Assembly: GCA_026225945.1 (NCBI GenBank)
Contig: JAMJFZ010004031.1
Coordinates: forward strand, 887,501 to 951,500
Reading direction: 5' to 3'
DNA: 64,000 bases
Source: Cricetomys ansorgei
Taxonomy: Eukaryota > Chordata > Mammalia > Rodentia > Nesomyidae
Numbering within the stretch: the stretch's first letter is position 1; each line of letters begins with the position of its first letter. The position numbers were made by a program, and so were the translations under genes. The notes below the pieces were generated by a model. That model worked only from the letters and a program-made list of their open reading frames with translations, had not been told where the DNA came from and made no database searches. Below are positions 22,562 through 34,067 of this stretch, piece by piece.

Positions 22562-22655
22562 GAGTGTGTGTGTGATTGTGTGTGTGTGCGTGTGTGCGTG
22601 TGTGTGCTTGTGCCCATGTCCTTGCATGTGTGTGTACAGGTATGTGCATGTGCTT
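22562..22655 (+). repeat. Degenerate (TG)n tract
   Basis: TG units interrupted by C, at the tail side of the antisense SINE that follows. The cysteine/valine-rich open frames across it are artefacts. Confidence 0.9.
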
Positions 22656-22659
22656 GTGT

Positions 22660-22795
22660 GAAAATCAGAGGACAACATTCAGGAAGCATTTTTCTTCTTC
22701 CACCACATGTGCCTTGCAGATCAAATTCAGGGTCAGACAGGTGCCTTTATTCAGTGAGCCATATCACCAGTCCAGCGCAATTTATGACTTTCACA
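22660..22795 (-). mobile_element. B2/B3-type SINE, antisense
   Basis: 'AATCAGAGGACAACATTCAG', 'CTTCTTCCACCACATGTGCC', 'CAGGGTCAGACAGGTGCC' and 'CAGTGAGCCATATCACCAGT' follow the reverse complement of a B2/B3 element from body to pol III head. Its A/CA-rich tail became the (TG)n tract upstream. Confidence 0.85.
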
Positions 22796-22799
22796 ATAT

Positions 22800-23780
22800 G
22801 TCCTGACTTCATCACCAGGCTGTCATTGTGCAGATTTTGAGGCAGTATATAATATATGGTAATAAAAATGATAATGAGAAGTATTTATTAAATGTCTTTT
22901 ATTATAGTCTAGTTTTTAGAAAATGAATTGGTAATGGTTTTATGTTTATAGGAAGTTTATGAGAATTAGAGGATATTATTCTGAGTAGACAATCAAACTG
23001 CTAGATAACAATTATTGTTTTTAAAAATTTGTAAGTATGGCCAAAGATGCTTTAGGAAGAAAAGACAACAATGACAGAATTTAAATATAGACTACCCTGT
23101 TCAACACAGAATAGTCTGCCTGGAACAAAAACAACAAAGAGAGAAGCAAAATTACCACAAATGTAGGTCCTAGACTTTTGCTAATAAGTGAATAGATCTA
23201 ATTTCATTGCAGCTGTAACTGTTTTGTTTTGTGAAATGATTCGGGGCTGCTTTTGCATTTGTAGTACTTACTAACAGTTTCCCCCCGCTCACGAATCACC
23301 TCTTCCTTGAGCAAACTCAGAAAGCAGTTTGATTCAGTCAGCAGGCCTCTGAATCGTCTCGAGATGTCAAACAACAGATGCTTAGTGAATGAGGAGGGTT
23401 ATGAAAAGTATTAGAGCACGAGACGTGATGACTTAGGCTATTCAGTTCTGTGCTATTACTTAATATAGCTACGTGGAAACAATTGTCCCGGAGTGCTGAG
23501 TCATCTGAAAGCGTCATATGCAAAAACAGCTGCAAAAGTCCATTGAAATGACATTTATGGAGTGAATTTTTAAAGTACAGAAACTTACTTACATAAACTT
23601 TAATCACATTCTCACAAAACAGTATATACAAGTGACAAGGCATTTAAAATTCATGCTTAGAGAGGTAGAGCAAAATTAGGAGTAGCATTTCTCTAATTTA
23701 AATAAAATATTATTAGTTAATAATCTAAATGAAATACGCAGTTAGTTTTTCTACATATTAAACATAATTTGCATATCTAT
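22800..23780. other. Unique DNA containing a CpG-retaining block
   Basis: Flanks are AT-rich and featureless. The central block 23230-23640 is described separately. Confidence 0.5.
23230..23640. promoter_or_regulatory. Candidate conserved regulatory element
   Basis: A non-repeat block with ten CpGs between 23240 and 23525, in a window whose unique DNA is otherwise very CpG-poor. It holds a perfect AP-1 site TGAGTCA (23497-23503), a MAF-like half site (complement of 'TTCAGTCAGCA', about 23331), 'ATGACTTAGGC', 'CACGAGACGTG' and an octamer-like ATATGCAAAAA (about 23516). No open frame of interest, splice pair or TATA/poly(A) structure. Enhancer-like function is inferred; sequence conservation was not tested. 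Confidence 0.4.
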
Positions 23781-23784
23781 ATTG

Positions 23785-24070
23785 CTTATAGAAGTATTTT
23801 TTATTACATATACTTCTGTTTAGTTCTTGAAGACTTTAGTGTGTATTCTGATCACATCTTCTCCCTCTCCTCAATTCTTCCTAGATCCTCCCCCCTTTCC
23901 CTAATCACCCAATTTTGTGTCCTTAATTTTTCCCCCATCAAGGACAATTTGTGCTGCTCTAATATTCTTGGATGTGCGGATTTACATTTAAGATGGTTAA
24001 CTTACCAGGGGATGCATTTTTAGAGAAAACTAACTGTCTTCCAAGCAGCTCATAATTCAATAGTGTAAAT
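23785..24070 (-). mobile_element. L1 3'UTR remnant, antisense
   Basis: Order of blocks 'GTATTCTGATCACATCTTCT', 'TCAATTCTTCCTAGATCC', 'CAATTTGTGCTGCTCTAATA', 'TTCTTGGATGTGCGGATT' is the complement of an Lx-type rodent L1 3'UTR. 5' truncated; no coding part. Confidence 0.65.
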
Positions 24071-24451
24071 GGACTTTTTGGGCTTAAAGAAAAATCACAT
24101 GAATTTGAGGGGCGGGGTTGAGGGTTACAGGGGAAGAACTGGAAAGGAGGGGATGGGAATGGATTTGGTAAAACATTATAGATGTGTATGAACTTATCAA
24201 CATAAAAGAATTCTGCAGTATTAAAATACTATTTGTCTAGTTGAGTATCTATACAACTTAGTTAATATTTTCACATATGATCTAAATGCTATAAATTACA
24301 GAACTGTATCACTTTCATTAGTATTTTGGCAACTATTTTTTAAACCCAAGCACAAGTAACCTGAACCTGAAGCACAAGTAACAAATTAAAATGAGAGCTA
24401 GCCTGCATGCAATCAAATAAATGGAGGAAAGGAGTTCAGGGGTTAGTCAAG

Positions 24452-25380
24452 TGTAGAAGAACGGGCATTTATCCCAGTCTATGTGAATAGATCACATTTA
24501 GAGGCCTGTGTGGTTTAGGTGGAATGTAGAAAAAATGTTAAGATTGGAGGCATGTACCTTTACTCCCAGTATTCAAAAGGCAGTGGTGGTGCATGCCTTT
24601 AATCCTTAAGACAGAAACACTGTCATAGCAGACACAGGAGGCAGAGCTCAAGAGTCCATGTCAGATTGGTAGTGACTTCTGAAATGGATCAGAGTGACGG
24701 ACAAGCAAAGTGACTAATCAGAAGAAGAATTAGCAGAATCAGGTACAGCAGGCAGTTATAGCAGACAGTATGAAATGAGCAGTCTGAGCAGGTGTTTGGG
24801 GGACAAGATACAGAGAAAAGGAAGCGGTCTGCCTGAGGAGAAGGCAGAGAAGCTGACTGAGGCAGTGACAGCTCAGGAAGAGACACAGAGACACAGAGAC
24901 AACTCAGAAGAAGTCAGTATTAGACAGGAAGAATGAGTTAGTTTGAAGCTGAGCAAAACAGTTCAGTCTGAGGCAGTCAGAGAGTCTGCCAGAGTCAGAA
25001 GAATTCAGGTAGAAAGAGTCAGTCAGTTCAGAAGGTCAGTTTAATCCAAGCAGCTTGGAGAAGAGTTTAAGCCTGAACAGTGAACCAGAAGAGTCATTTG
25101 AGTTCAACTAGCTCTGAGTTCAGAGCAAGCTAGTAGGGATTGCTCATTCAGAAGTGGAGGCTTAAATGATCTAGATTGTATGGAGACTGAGGCTGGCACC
25201 TTCCAGTTCTAGGTCTGAGCTAGCACCTTAAAAGTAGATTGTATCGAGGCAAAAAATCTCCAGGGCTCCAGGTTAAGAACTGGTGATTGAATTAGACAAA
25301 AGAATAAGCTGCCTTTGCCCTGAATTACCATCTGGTATCTGGTGAATCTACCTCTACCCTTTATTTATCTGTTTCTTACA
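24452..25380 (+). mobile_element. LTR family A, copy A2
   Basis: It starts TGTAGAAGAACGGGCATTT and has the shared block order: 'GATCACATTTAGAGGCCTGTG' in its first 60 bp, two SINE-like heads (CATGTACCTTTACTCCC at 24551 and GGTGGTGCATGCCTTTAATC at 24585), then the degenerate CAGT/AGTTCAG core, 'TTCTAGGTCTGAGCTAGC', and finally the poly(A)-signal equivalent AGAATAAGCTGCC. The 3' limit is uncertain (TTACA at 25380 is a candidate). GTCAAG precedes it, and a matching duplication downstream was not found. Confidence 0.85.
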
Positions 25381-25479
25381 TTAAAATTTGCCCTAGACTT
25401 ATTGATTCAAAGTGAAGATCAATCTGGTGTGGTTAGACTATGGAATATCTTGCCATAGGCCCATTTGATTGAAATTTGT

Positions 25480-25805
25480 CCCTAGTTGCTGGTTCTGTTA
25501 GGGAAGGGTATAGAATTCTTGAAGGTGGGACATCATTGGAAGAAGTACTTAATTATCGGAAAGCTTCAAAGTGATTTAGTCTGGTCCCACTTTCTGTTCT
25601 TTTTTGCTTCCTGTGTGTGGATGAAATGTAGTCAGCCAACTTTCTGTTCCTACTGCCATGTCTTCCTCCCCTGTCTGTGGTCATGTCTTCTTTGCCATGA
25701 TGAACACCATCCCTTTGGAGCTTCATACCAAAAGGAAAGATTTCTGCCCTAAGGCAATTTCATCACAGTATTTTATTTTAGCAATGGAAAATAAACTAAT
25801 ATGCC
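25480..25805 (+). mobile_element. MaLR-like LTR fragment (tentative)
   Basis: 'GTGGGACATCATTGGAAG', 'CACTTTCTGTTCTTTTTTGC', 'CTTTGCCATGATGAACACCA' and 'AGCAATGGAAAATAAACTAA' follow the 3' half of a family also seen at 21900-22095. The 88- and 72-codon open frames over it are not supported as genes. Confidence 0.55.
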
Positions 25806-25809
25806 ATTC

Positions 25810-28410
25810 TAAAATAAGAGTAGCACTGATGTCTCAATTAAAACTAAGCACAAGACTAGCCATATATGATATGTGAGACTTCAGATTTCATAGAAAGGTA
25901 GTACATATAAATACAGTTGCATCATACCATTCAACCTTTGACCCATGCACAATGGCAAGAGTTTGACTCTGGCATTTCTCTATGAATCTATTGAGATACA
26001 CTACTTAAAGCAAGACTGAGAGAGCTGTCTTATCCCTTTAGCATGTGAAGACACCGACTGAAGTGCTGTCTGTGAACCTGATTGTAGACTGTAACAAAAA
26101 GTCAAATTCTGGAAATATAAGGATTAATGTTTTTCATATTACGAACTACTCAGTTCTTTGGATTTTGTGATAGAAGTCTAAATGCACTAAGATTAAAAAG
26201 AAAGAGTGAATTAATAGAAATGGGGTTAATGTGAATCTACTGAAACAAATTTTTGGTAATGTCAGAGGAGTAAATACATGCTAGAATTTTGTGTTCCTAT
26301 GAGCTGCCTGCAAAGGGTGATTCTGATGAAGACTTCATAGACAATCACAGAGAACATACTCACATTTCTTAGAGAGTACCTAAGTAGCTATGGCTAGATT
26401 GTTGGTAGAATTATTGACTGTAGAGGAAAATGTGATGAGGTGTTAGGCAAAAATGAAAAGTGTGTGAGGTTTTTGAACTTGGATTTCGTAGAACCCATAC
26501 TGTGTGAACATTTTTAAAAAAATGTTTATGTTATCTATTAAATGTCATTTACTTATAACATTTTAAAAAGACTTAGATTTAGTATGCTGTACATTACATT
26601 GAAAAAGAAGCCTCTTATTTTGATTAGGATGATTTTATATATATATATTTCATTTTGTGTCATTCAAACAAACTAAACTACCCAATATTATCTAGGCTAA
26701 ATTTCCAGAGTTTTAGAATTATATCATGAGCCTTGAGTGATCCCATTATAAAGTATTCTTTTACTTTTGTGTCATTGTACTTAACACACACAAAGCCTTA
26801 AAAGACCTTCTAGTGGGAAGATCTGAGTAACTGTAATCAAATTTGAAATTTATCTTCAATTACATGAAAATTTTAAAATAACTTTACATTTTATTGATTA
26901 AAATAATATTCATAAGGAAATGTGATGCTTATAAAAGAGTTGGAAAAACAAATATCTATTATTATTTTGCTTCTAGCCAGGTTATCTGTTGTTGTCATAT
27001 TCAGTATAACATTCAATATAACATTGTTGGAATACTAAAATAGATACTATAAGCATTTTTATACATGCAGCTGTGAAGGTGAGATGGTAAGAAATCAGTA
27101 AAATGTTGTGTAACAATGCTTTCACATACCTATATCAGTAGAATATTTTGTTCATATTCTAAATCATAAAAATAATGTCTTTTAAAGCATAATTTAATGT
27201 ATTAAATAACTTCACGTTAATATGTAAGGAATGCAATGTGAGTGATAATATAAGAATAAAAATCTGAACAGTCAGCACCAGTGAAGTTCTTTCTGGGCAA
27301 ATCAATGAAGGAAAAACAGAATATAATTTGATTTCAGTTGATCATTTCAATAGTCATAACTGAGCAGATTAATTATTTGAGGCAGACTATCATCTTTTAA
27401 AATTAATTGATTTTTATTTTATGACTTGATAGAAGGAGTGATTCATTACATCTTAGTATTTTATTATTTAAAGTAAGACCATCAATGTATTTCACAAAAT
27501 GAAATACAACTTAGTCCTCTCCAACAGACTTTGCATCTTTTCCTTCCTCCATTTTACGCATGTATACATCAATCACAATGCCTGTGAGGCATGTAAGATC
27601 CAGGATGCCTATGCCATCTGTGAGCCCTGGGATCTATAATAGTCAATCAGGGTGTCAGGTATGGGTACAGAGGACAACGAGGAAAGTATAAGGTTGTATG
27701 ATCCTTTGCATACTATTGCTGTAGCAAATTTCAGAATGCCATGATTTATCAAAAGCACTGGTTGGATTTAAGGAAATTGCCAGGTAGAAAGCCTATGGTT
27801 ACTATTTCACGTGTTTTGTTATCACATCAGCTTGAAATAAAATAATTTCTAACTATTGGTATACATTGAGATCCTTGGATGGATATCTTTAAAATTAAAT
27901 GTTCCTAAGAATTTGATGCATAAACTTGGTGGCAGCAAGGCAATAGGGTCAGGATGTTGTAATGAAATAACATTTGAGAACCTTTCACATCAGTGTTCAA
28001 AGATCTGCCCTAAAATAAATGATATGAGATAACTGAGCATGGATCCAGATCCCAGAATGTGTGGCATTTCACAGTCTGTGAGTACAGATGGGAAATGTAG
28101 GACTAAGCACAATATCTCCTTTAGGGAGTACAGTCTGATTGCATAAAACACAGGAATCATTTTATTTATTCAATAGATTTATTATTTTGAAAGGTGCATG
28201 AATTTTGGTTAATTAAAAGCAAATGTTTCTGTATTAATAGAGATATGGATTACTAAAAAATAATCTGAGGAAATTACAAAGTACCACTAAAGCAATCTGA
28301 TATGCAACTCAACAGCATCTTGGATTTTAGATGATCTGAACTATCATTTTATGACACTTTTTGTGAGGAGATAGATTTGAAAAGTAAAGTAACTATCAAC
28401 AGTAATCAAT
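25810..28410. other. Unique AT-rich DNA
   Basis: No repeat, exon or RNA gene recognised over about 2.6 kb. Only short TA and A/T runs (for example 26636-26650). Confidence 0.55.
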
Positions 28411-28416
28411 GAGATG

Positions 28417-29529
28417 TGTAGAGGAATATTTAATCTTTTAACCCAGTAATATGGCTGCTCTGGGAAAAGATCACATTCAAGGCCAGTGTGATTCAGCTGG
28501 AATGTAGCACATGCCTTTAAGAAACCCAACTAAGAAAGCAATGGTGGTACAGGCCTTTAGTCCCAGCTCTAGGGAGGTAAAAGGAGGTGGTTCAGAAGTA
28601 GGTCAGGGTTCTCAGTTCACAGCCCTCAATTCGCAGTTCTCAGTTCAGAGTTCACGGTCAGTTCAGACTTTAGATCAAAGCAGTAGACATTGCAGTAGAC
28701 ACTCAGAGAATGGAAAGAGATTGAGTCAGAGCATGCTAGTTAACTAGTGGAAAGTTAACTAGTTAACAAACTAGTTAGCTAGAGAAGTAGAAGTCAGAGA
28801 CAGAATGATATACACAGTGAGTGCATGCCTTTAATCCCAAGTCTGAGAGTGAATCAGAGTAAAGACTTGGCAGAGTAACATCTGAGATGAATCAGAGTTA
28901 AGAGCAAGTAAAGTAACAATCAGAGGAAGAGTTAGAAGAGTGAATCAGAGTGAAGACACATCCAACTCTCAAGATACAAAGGCAGGCTCTCAGTTCAGAG
29001 AATCAGGCAGCCAATTAGGGAATCAGTCAGATAAGGCACAGAGGCAGTTCAGCAGAAGGAGAGTGAGTATGGGAGAAAGATCTAACAGTGAGAGTCAGTT
29101 TGAAGTCTAGCAAAGCACAATCAGAAAAGTTGTGAGAGTGAGCCAGTTAGAAGAGTTCAGTTAGAAACATTCAGCCAGCTCAGAAGATCAGTTTGAACCA
29201 GTCAGCTTGGTGAAGAATTTGAGCCAGAAGTATGAGTGTGTTGAATCAACCAACCAGAAGAGTCAGTTGAGTTCAGTATAGCTCTAAGTTCAGAAGCTAG
29301 TCAGAGTGAGTCAGTCAGCAGTAAGTCTCAGATGCTGTAACATTCTAGGTTTAGGTTTGAGGATTAGATTTTATATAGCCTGAAGCCTTCTACGTCTGGG
29401 TTAGCATCTAGACTTAAGATTAGATTGTATGGAGATTGAAACTCACTAGGAAGGGGCATTTCATTAACAAAGAATAAACTGTCTTCATCCAGGAACCCAC
29501 AAAAATTAACACATACATCTATGCCTACA
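28417..29529 (+). mobile_element. LTR family A, copy A3, the longest, with 6-bp duplication
   Basis: It starts TGTAGAGGAATATTTAATC and ends ATCTATGCCTACA (1,113 bp). GAGATG (28411-28416) and GAAATG (29530-29535) flank it, a 6-bp duplication with one change. Inside are three SINE-like heads (about 28509, 28541 and 28819), a CAGTTCAG-type degenerate core, a palindromic GTTAACTAG cluster (28737-28785) and the poly(A) signal AGAATAAACTGTC near 29470. It is longer than other copies because the core is expanded. No internal retroviral sequence remains, so it is a solo LTR. Confidence 0.9.
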
Positions 29530-29663
29530 GAAATGAGTTTAAACCAAGTAGATTCGACAGTCACACTTACGTAATGATGCAACCAGTTGGGCAAAGAAAA
29601 ACCAACCAGCTAAATAATCCACTAGTTATATATCAGTTTCTCTAGGAAGCAGTGACTTCCTTT

Positions 29664-29704
29664 GTATGTGTACGTGTGTGTGTGAGTGTGTGTGCCTGTG
29701 TGTT
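29664..29704 (+). repeat. (GT)n-like tract
   Basis: Imperfect GT units 'GTGTACGTGTGTGTGTGAG' and following. Confidence 0.85.
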
Positions 29705-29709
29705 GGAAA

Positions 29710-32700
29710 CAACTCTACATGTGAGTACAGTACAACAGGAAAAGAATAGTGTAAGAAAAGAATTGCATAATGGGATCATCCAGGACTGAAAGCTGTAATG
29801 GACATAATTATAAAAGAGGATATAAAGTTAGTTTCTTTCTAGTTCTACTTCAACCATGGATTATTTTGCTAAGTGAATAAAATCTATTTGATAATGAATG
29901 TATAAAATGTAAGGTGAAGCCCATAGATTCCATTCCAAATGCTTATTCTAACTGTATAGAAGTTCATTGAGTTGTATAGTCTTGGTTGCACACTAAATTT
30001 GGTATGTGATATTTTTAAATACTTACAAGGCTTTTAATAATAATGTTTATAAAATTTTTTAATGCATGATTTTTCAGAGAAATAAATAATTCCCATAATT
30101 TCATAATGCTATCCTAAAATGGTGTAACAGTGAACTGCGTGTAGATAGAATGTTGTTCAGTCTACATAGAATTTTGTTAGTCTATAAGAATGATCAACTC
30201 TGGTAAGACAACAGTGTCTACCACAATCACAGCTCTCATATTTTACCACAAATAATAATATTTCTCTATCAAATTATTAACAGATTTCAAGAAAAAAGAG
30301 ATCTCAGTTAAGAACAAAGATACTTGTAAGACAAGCATACTTCAACTCTTTCTCATATTTAATTTTCATAAAATTATCCTAACTAGATTCTTTGATCAAA
30401 ATTGTTTGCTAGGAAGTTAAAAAATATAGGTGAATTTTTGTTAAGAAGATGTCAAATGTCATTTGCTTTATTAGATATGAAACCCCATCATCATAGGTGA
30501 ACACAGTAAACTAATATTTAACAAAAGTGCAAGGTTTTTTATTTTGCTTTTCTTAAGTACAAATTTCTTAAGTACAAACATTCTTGTTATGTATTTGAAA
30601 TATGTCTTCATACAGGAAGTGACACTTTTAGCCATTAAATATTAAACATTTTTAAGATGTTATATTCATAAAAGCATGCCCAACTTTTATAAACTTGAAA
30701 TCCATGCTATTCATCTATTCAATTGTTCATGTCAGAGTCTGTATGCAATCTGATTTTAATTTTTTGAGTCACATTTGAATATCAAAAGCAACCTATTTTC
30801 TACTCATTGTTAAAGAATAAAATACTGAGAGAAAAATTAAAAATTAGCTTAAAAATTTTAAGTAGGTATCATTTGAAGAATAAAGGTCAAACAAAACTTT
30901 GTAGTACAATGATTTAAAAATCAATTTACAAGGAGAGAAAAGTTAATTAAAGATATTTAAAACTATAGTAATTTGAAAAGAAGAAAAGAAGGAAGCACAA
31001 ATTATCAAGAAATGTAAATAAGTAATGCAGAGAAGACAGGAAAAGGCCTCACAATCCTATGAAATGGAAAGATAATCAGTAACAAGTTTATAGGGCATAA
31101 CTATAACACATCTGTTAGTTCTAGATTTTTAATAATATGCAAACAAAAGTAATGGAATTCTGGTTTGATTTTGATTAAAATTTAGTAATTATTTTATTCC
31201 ATTCTACTTTTTATTGAATTAAATGAGATTTATTTATAGAAGGAAGGTATTTTTTTCATACATGTATTGTATTCTGGTCAGTAAAGTTAACATATTATCT
31301 AAATCATGTGCATTTATTTAATGCACAGTTAAATTTTTTTCTTAAGGTATATAATTCATAGTTGTCTGTAGTTACCCACCTTACCACAGCACAGACAAAT
31401 TCATATTCTATCTAATTACATCTTATGATACATTGATAATTTTCCCCATTCCGGTCTTTTTATGCTTCTCAGCTTTAGCCAACCACAATTTCACTCTTAA
31501 ATGTTATCAGACAATAATCCACATTGGAATGACATCATTAAATGTGAAAGTGGCCTAATGGTAAGAGGGGGTTGAAGAATGTTTTGAACCCCAGATTTCT
31601 CACTCTGAGAGTCCAAAGCATTTGGCTGCTCCCCTTTTCTTTCTAGACCTCAGCTAGCATTAACAGATAGTGAAGCTCCCCTGATTGCTGACATGCCTTA
31701 TGTCACATAGTGCATGATAAAATCTTGTGTCTCCAAGGTGTGTGACCTGGTTGCTGTTTATCTGACCACTGCCTCTCCCTCCTCGAGGCTGGGTTACTGC
31801 GCAACAGCTTGGCTGTCCTGGCAAAGGGGCCAGGAAATAGGGACCCAAAATTAGATACTAAAGATTTTGGGTTTCATTGTATACATTGATCTCTACTTTT
31901 ATCCATGCTGTAGTACATGATAAGATCTCATTAATTATTAAAACTAACTAGTTTTCTGATGTACATATATATGTTTCAAAATTGTTATCCTTTAATCAGT
32001 TAATAGATCCTTGTTTTTTTTCATTCCTTGGTATTTTGGATAGTGGTTTAATAAACAATGTAGTTAAAATTTCTCAGTAAAATATTGATGTCATTTTCTC
32101 TGGACTCACACAAAGCTGTGGGTGCACTGGTTCATTTAACAGTTCTATTTTTAACTGGAAGACTGGTATGGCCCATAATTTCTGTGCCACTTTTTCTTCC
32201 TCCGTGCTTTCTATCTCATCAGCATGTGTCATCTCTTCCTTCAGAAAAACCACTATTACTAGGTAAGATGATGTCTCATGATGGTTTGATTTGAATTTCA
32301 AACTCCTATAAATGTAGTTTTTAAGAAAAATGTCAAATAGTGTGCATAATTATAAAAATTCGTCACTATATTCTTAGGAGAATTTGATAAGCATTCTTTG
32401 ACTTTGCAAGAAAAATGTTAATGTAAATTCTAAAAATTATTTACTATGGAAATATTCAATCCATACCTCTATCTCTTGTGGAAATTCCCATTTCTAGTAA
32501 AATTATTTTAAGTTATTGCTTAATCCCATGATCCCGATTATTAAATGGAGCAATTAAAAAATGAATGTATCTTACTGCTAATATGGAATTTGACCGTGAT
32601 AATCAGGCATGTGGCTGTTTTCCCATTACTTTGCTGGATCGTAACATCTTTTAGTGAGAGTTTGTATTAAACCAGCTAAGTTATTTTACTGTAACATAGA

Positions 32701-32815
32701 ATGACACACTAAGTGATTTTAATTGAAATTTAAAATATGTACCACCAATTTACAAGTAAAACTGATGTGATTATGTCATTTATTCAAACAATATTTTTTT
32801 CAGCCCATGTTTTCA
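29710..32815. other. Unique AT-rich DNA with one GC-richer block
   Basis: No exon or known repeat recognised. 31560-31860 is GC-richer, contains CTCGAGG and CTGCGCAAC, and could be an unrecognised LTR or other element. A perfect 14-bp direct repeat (TTCTTAAGTACAAA) lies at 30550 and 30565. Confidence 0.45.
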
Positions 32816-32839
32816 TGGGCTAAAGAAAAGGCTTCCTTA

Positions 32840-33050
32840 AGAGTAAGTAAGAGCCCTTGCTGTTTAAACACAATGACCCAAGTTCAGACCCTAGCATACA
32901 TTTATGCTGGGAATGGGCACATGCATCTGTAACTCCACAATTGAGACACTGAGACAGAAAGATCTCTGTGTCCTGCTGGACACCAGCCTAGATCTAGGGT
33001 TAGGGAAAGATACTGTCTCAAAGGAAAAGGGCAGAGAAAGGTGCAGGGAG
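32840..33050 (+). mobile_element. B4-type SINE
   Basis: 'AGAGCCCTTGCTGTTTAAAC', 'AAGTTCAGACCCTAGCATAC', 'GGCACATGCATCTGTAACTC' and 'GACACCAGCCTAGATC' follow a tRNA head plus B1-like body, the composite layout of rodent B4. A CA-rich tail extends to about 33170. Confidence 0.8.
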
Positions 33051-33179
33051 ATAGAATAGGGTACTCAAAATATACTTCTGGCCACTGTATATGTACACAG
33101 GCACATACACCTTTATATATATGCATGCATATAACCCACACACTTATAACACACATACAAATATACAGACTTACTGTAT

Positions 33180-34060
33180 ACTTCAAACACAAAGCATCAA
33201 CAAGTTTTCATTTGTTTTTGTTTCTCGTGACACATCAGGGAAATTAGAACACTCTGTGTGTGTGTTGTTGTGTTATATGTATATACATGGAATCATGTAT
33301 TTGAATATACTAATTTTACTAACTAATAACAGCAAAACTTTTTGTAATTGCAAAGAACAAGCACAGACATGTTGAAAATATCATTAAAATTTGTAAGGCC
33401 AATTTAAGCATATTGTAACCATCACCATATTCCAAACCTTTTTATACTTTTAAAGAGTCACTGACACTCATTCTCTATTGTATGATAGTACCACTCTTTC
33501 ATGCTTTTGTAAGCATTCTCTTATCTGACATTTCATAATTCAGTAATGGCTTCTGGGCTTATTTCCTATAAGCCATAGATTATCCACACAGCTATAAATA
33601 AAAGTATCCATATAATCATATTTTCAATGCTCATCATTGTAATAAGATGTAGGAGTTAAATTCTCTATCATTGTTTTTTTGTATTTGCTAATATTTTAGT
33701 GCTTCATTAGTGCAATAAGTAAAGAATGTGAGGGTTGTCATGTTGCTACACATCCAACACACACTCTTTACTCTAAAATGACATTTATGTGCAAGTAATA
33801 TTGACTACTGTGTGGTCAAGACCTTATAACAATGCTATTCATACCTTATTTTAAATAGTTTTTGTCATTCTTTTCTTTACCAAAGAGATTTTTCTGAATT
33901 ACCCAGTTCCTTAAGCAATTAGAGTCTAGCTGTGTATTCATACTACAGGTCAACCCCATAGATCTTTGATGATATGCTAGTCATCACTTAATTTTTATAT
34001 GTTTTTATAAGATTTTATTCAGAAAAGGGCAAGTTAACTGTGACTTTGAATGAGGAATAT
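33180..34060. other. Unique AT-rich DNA
   Basis: Nothing recognised apart from a few GT/TA dinucleotide runs near 33255-33290. Confidence 0.55.
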
Positions 34061-34067
34061 CAGTCTT

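Noticed and set aside
22511..22840. Cysteine/valine-rich 109-codon frame
   Set aside because: Encoded by a degenerate (TG)n tract and an antisense B2-type SINE.
24452..25417. 6-bp duplication GTCAAG / GTGAAG for LTR copy A2
   Set aside because: It would require the LTR to end in CAAA instead of CA, so I left the 3' boundary open.
28800..29360. Recurrent CAGTTCAG/GAGTCAG words as a CRISPR-like or satellite array
   Set aside because: Units are irregular and shared by all family-A LTR copies. They are LTR core sequence in a mammalian genome, not an array with spacers.
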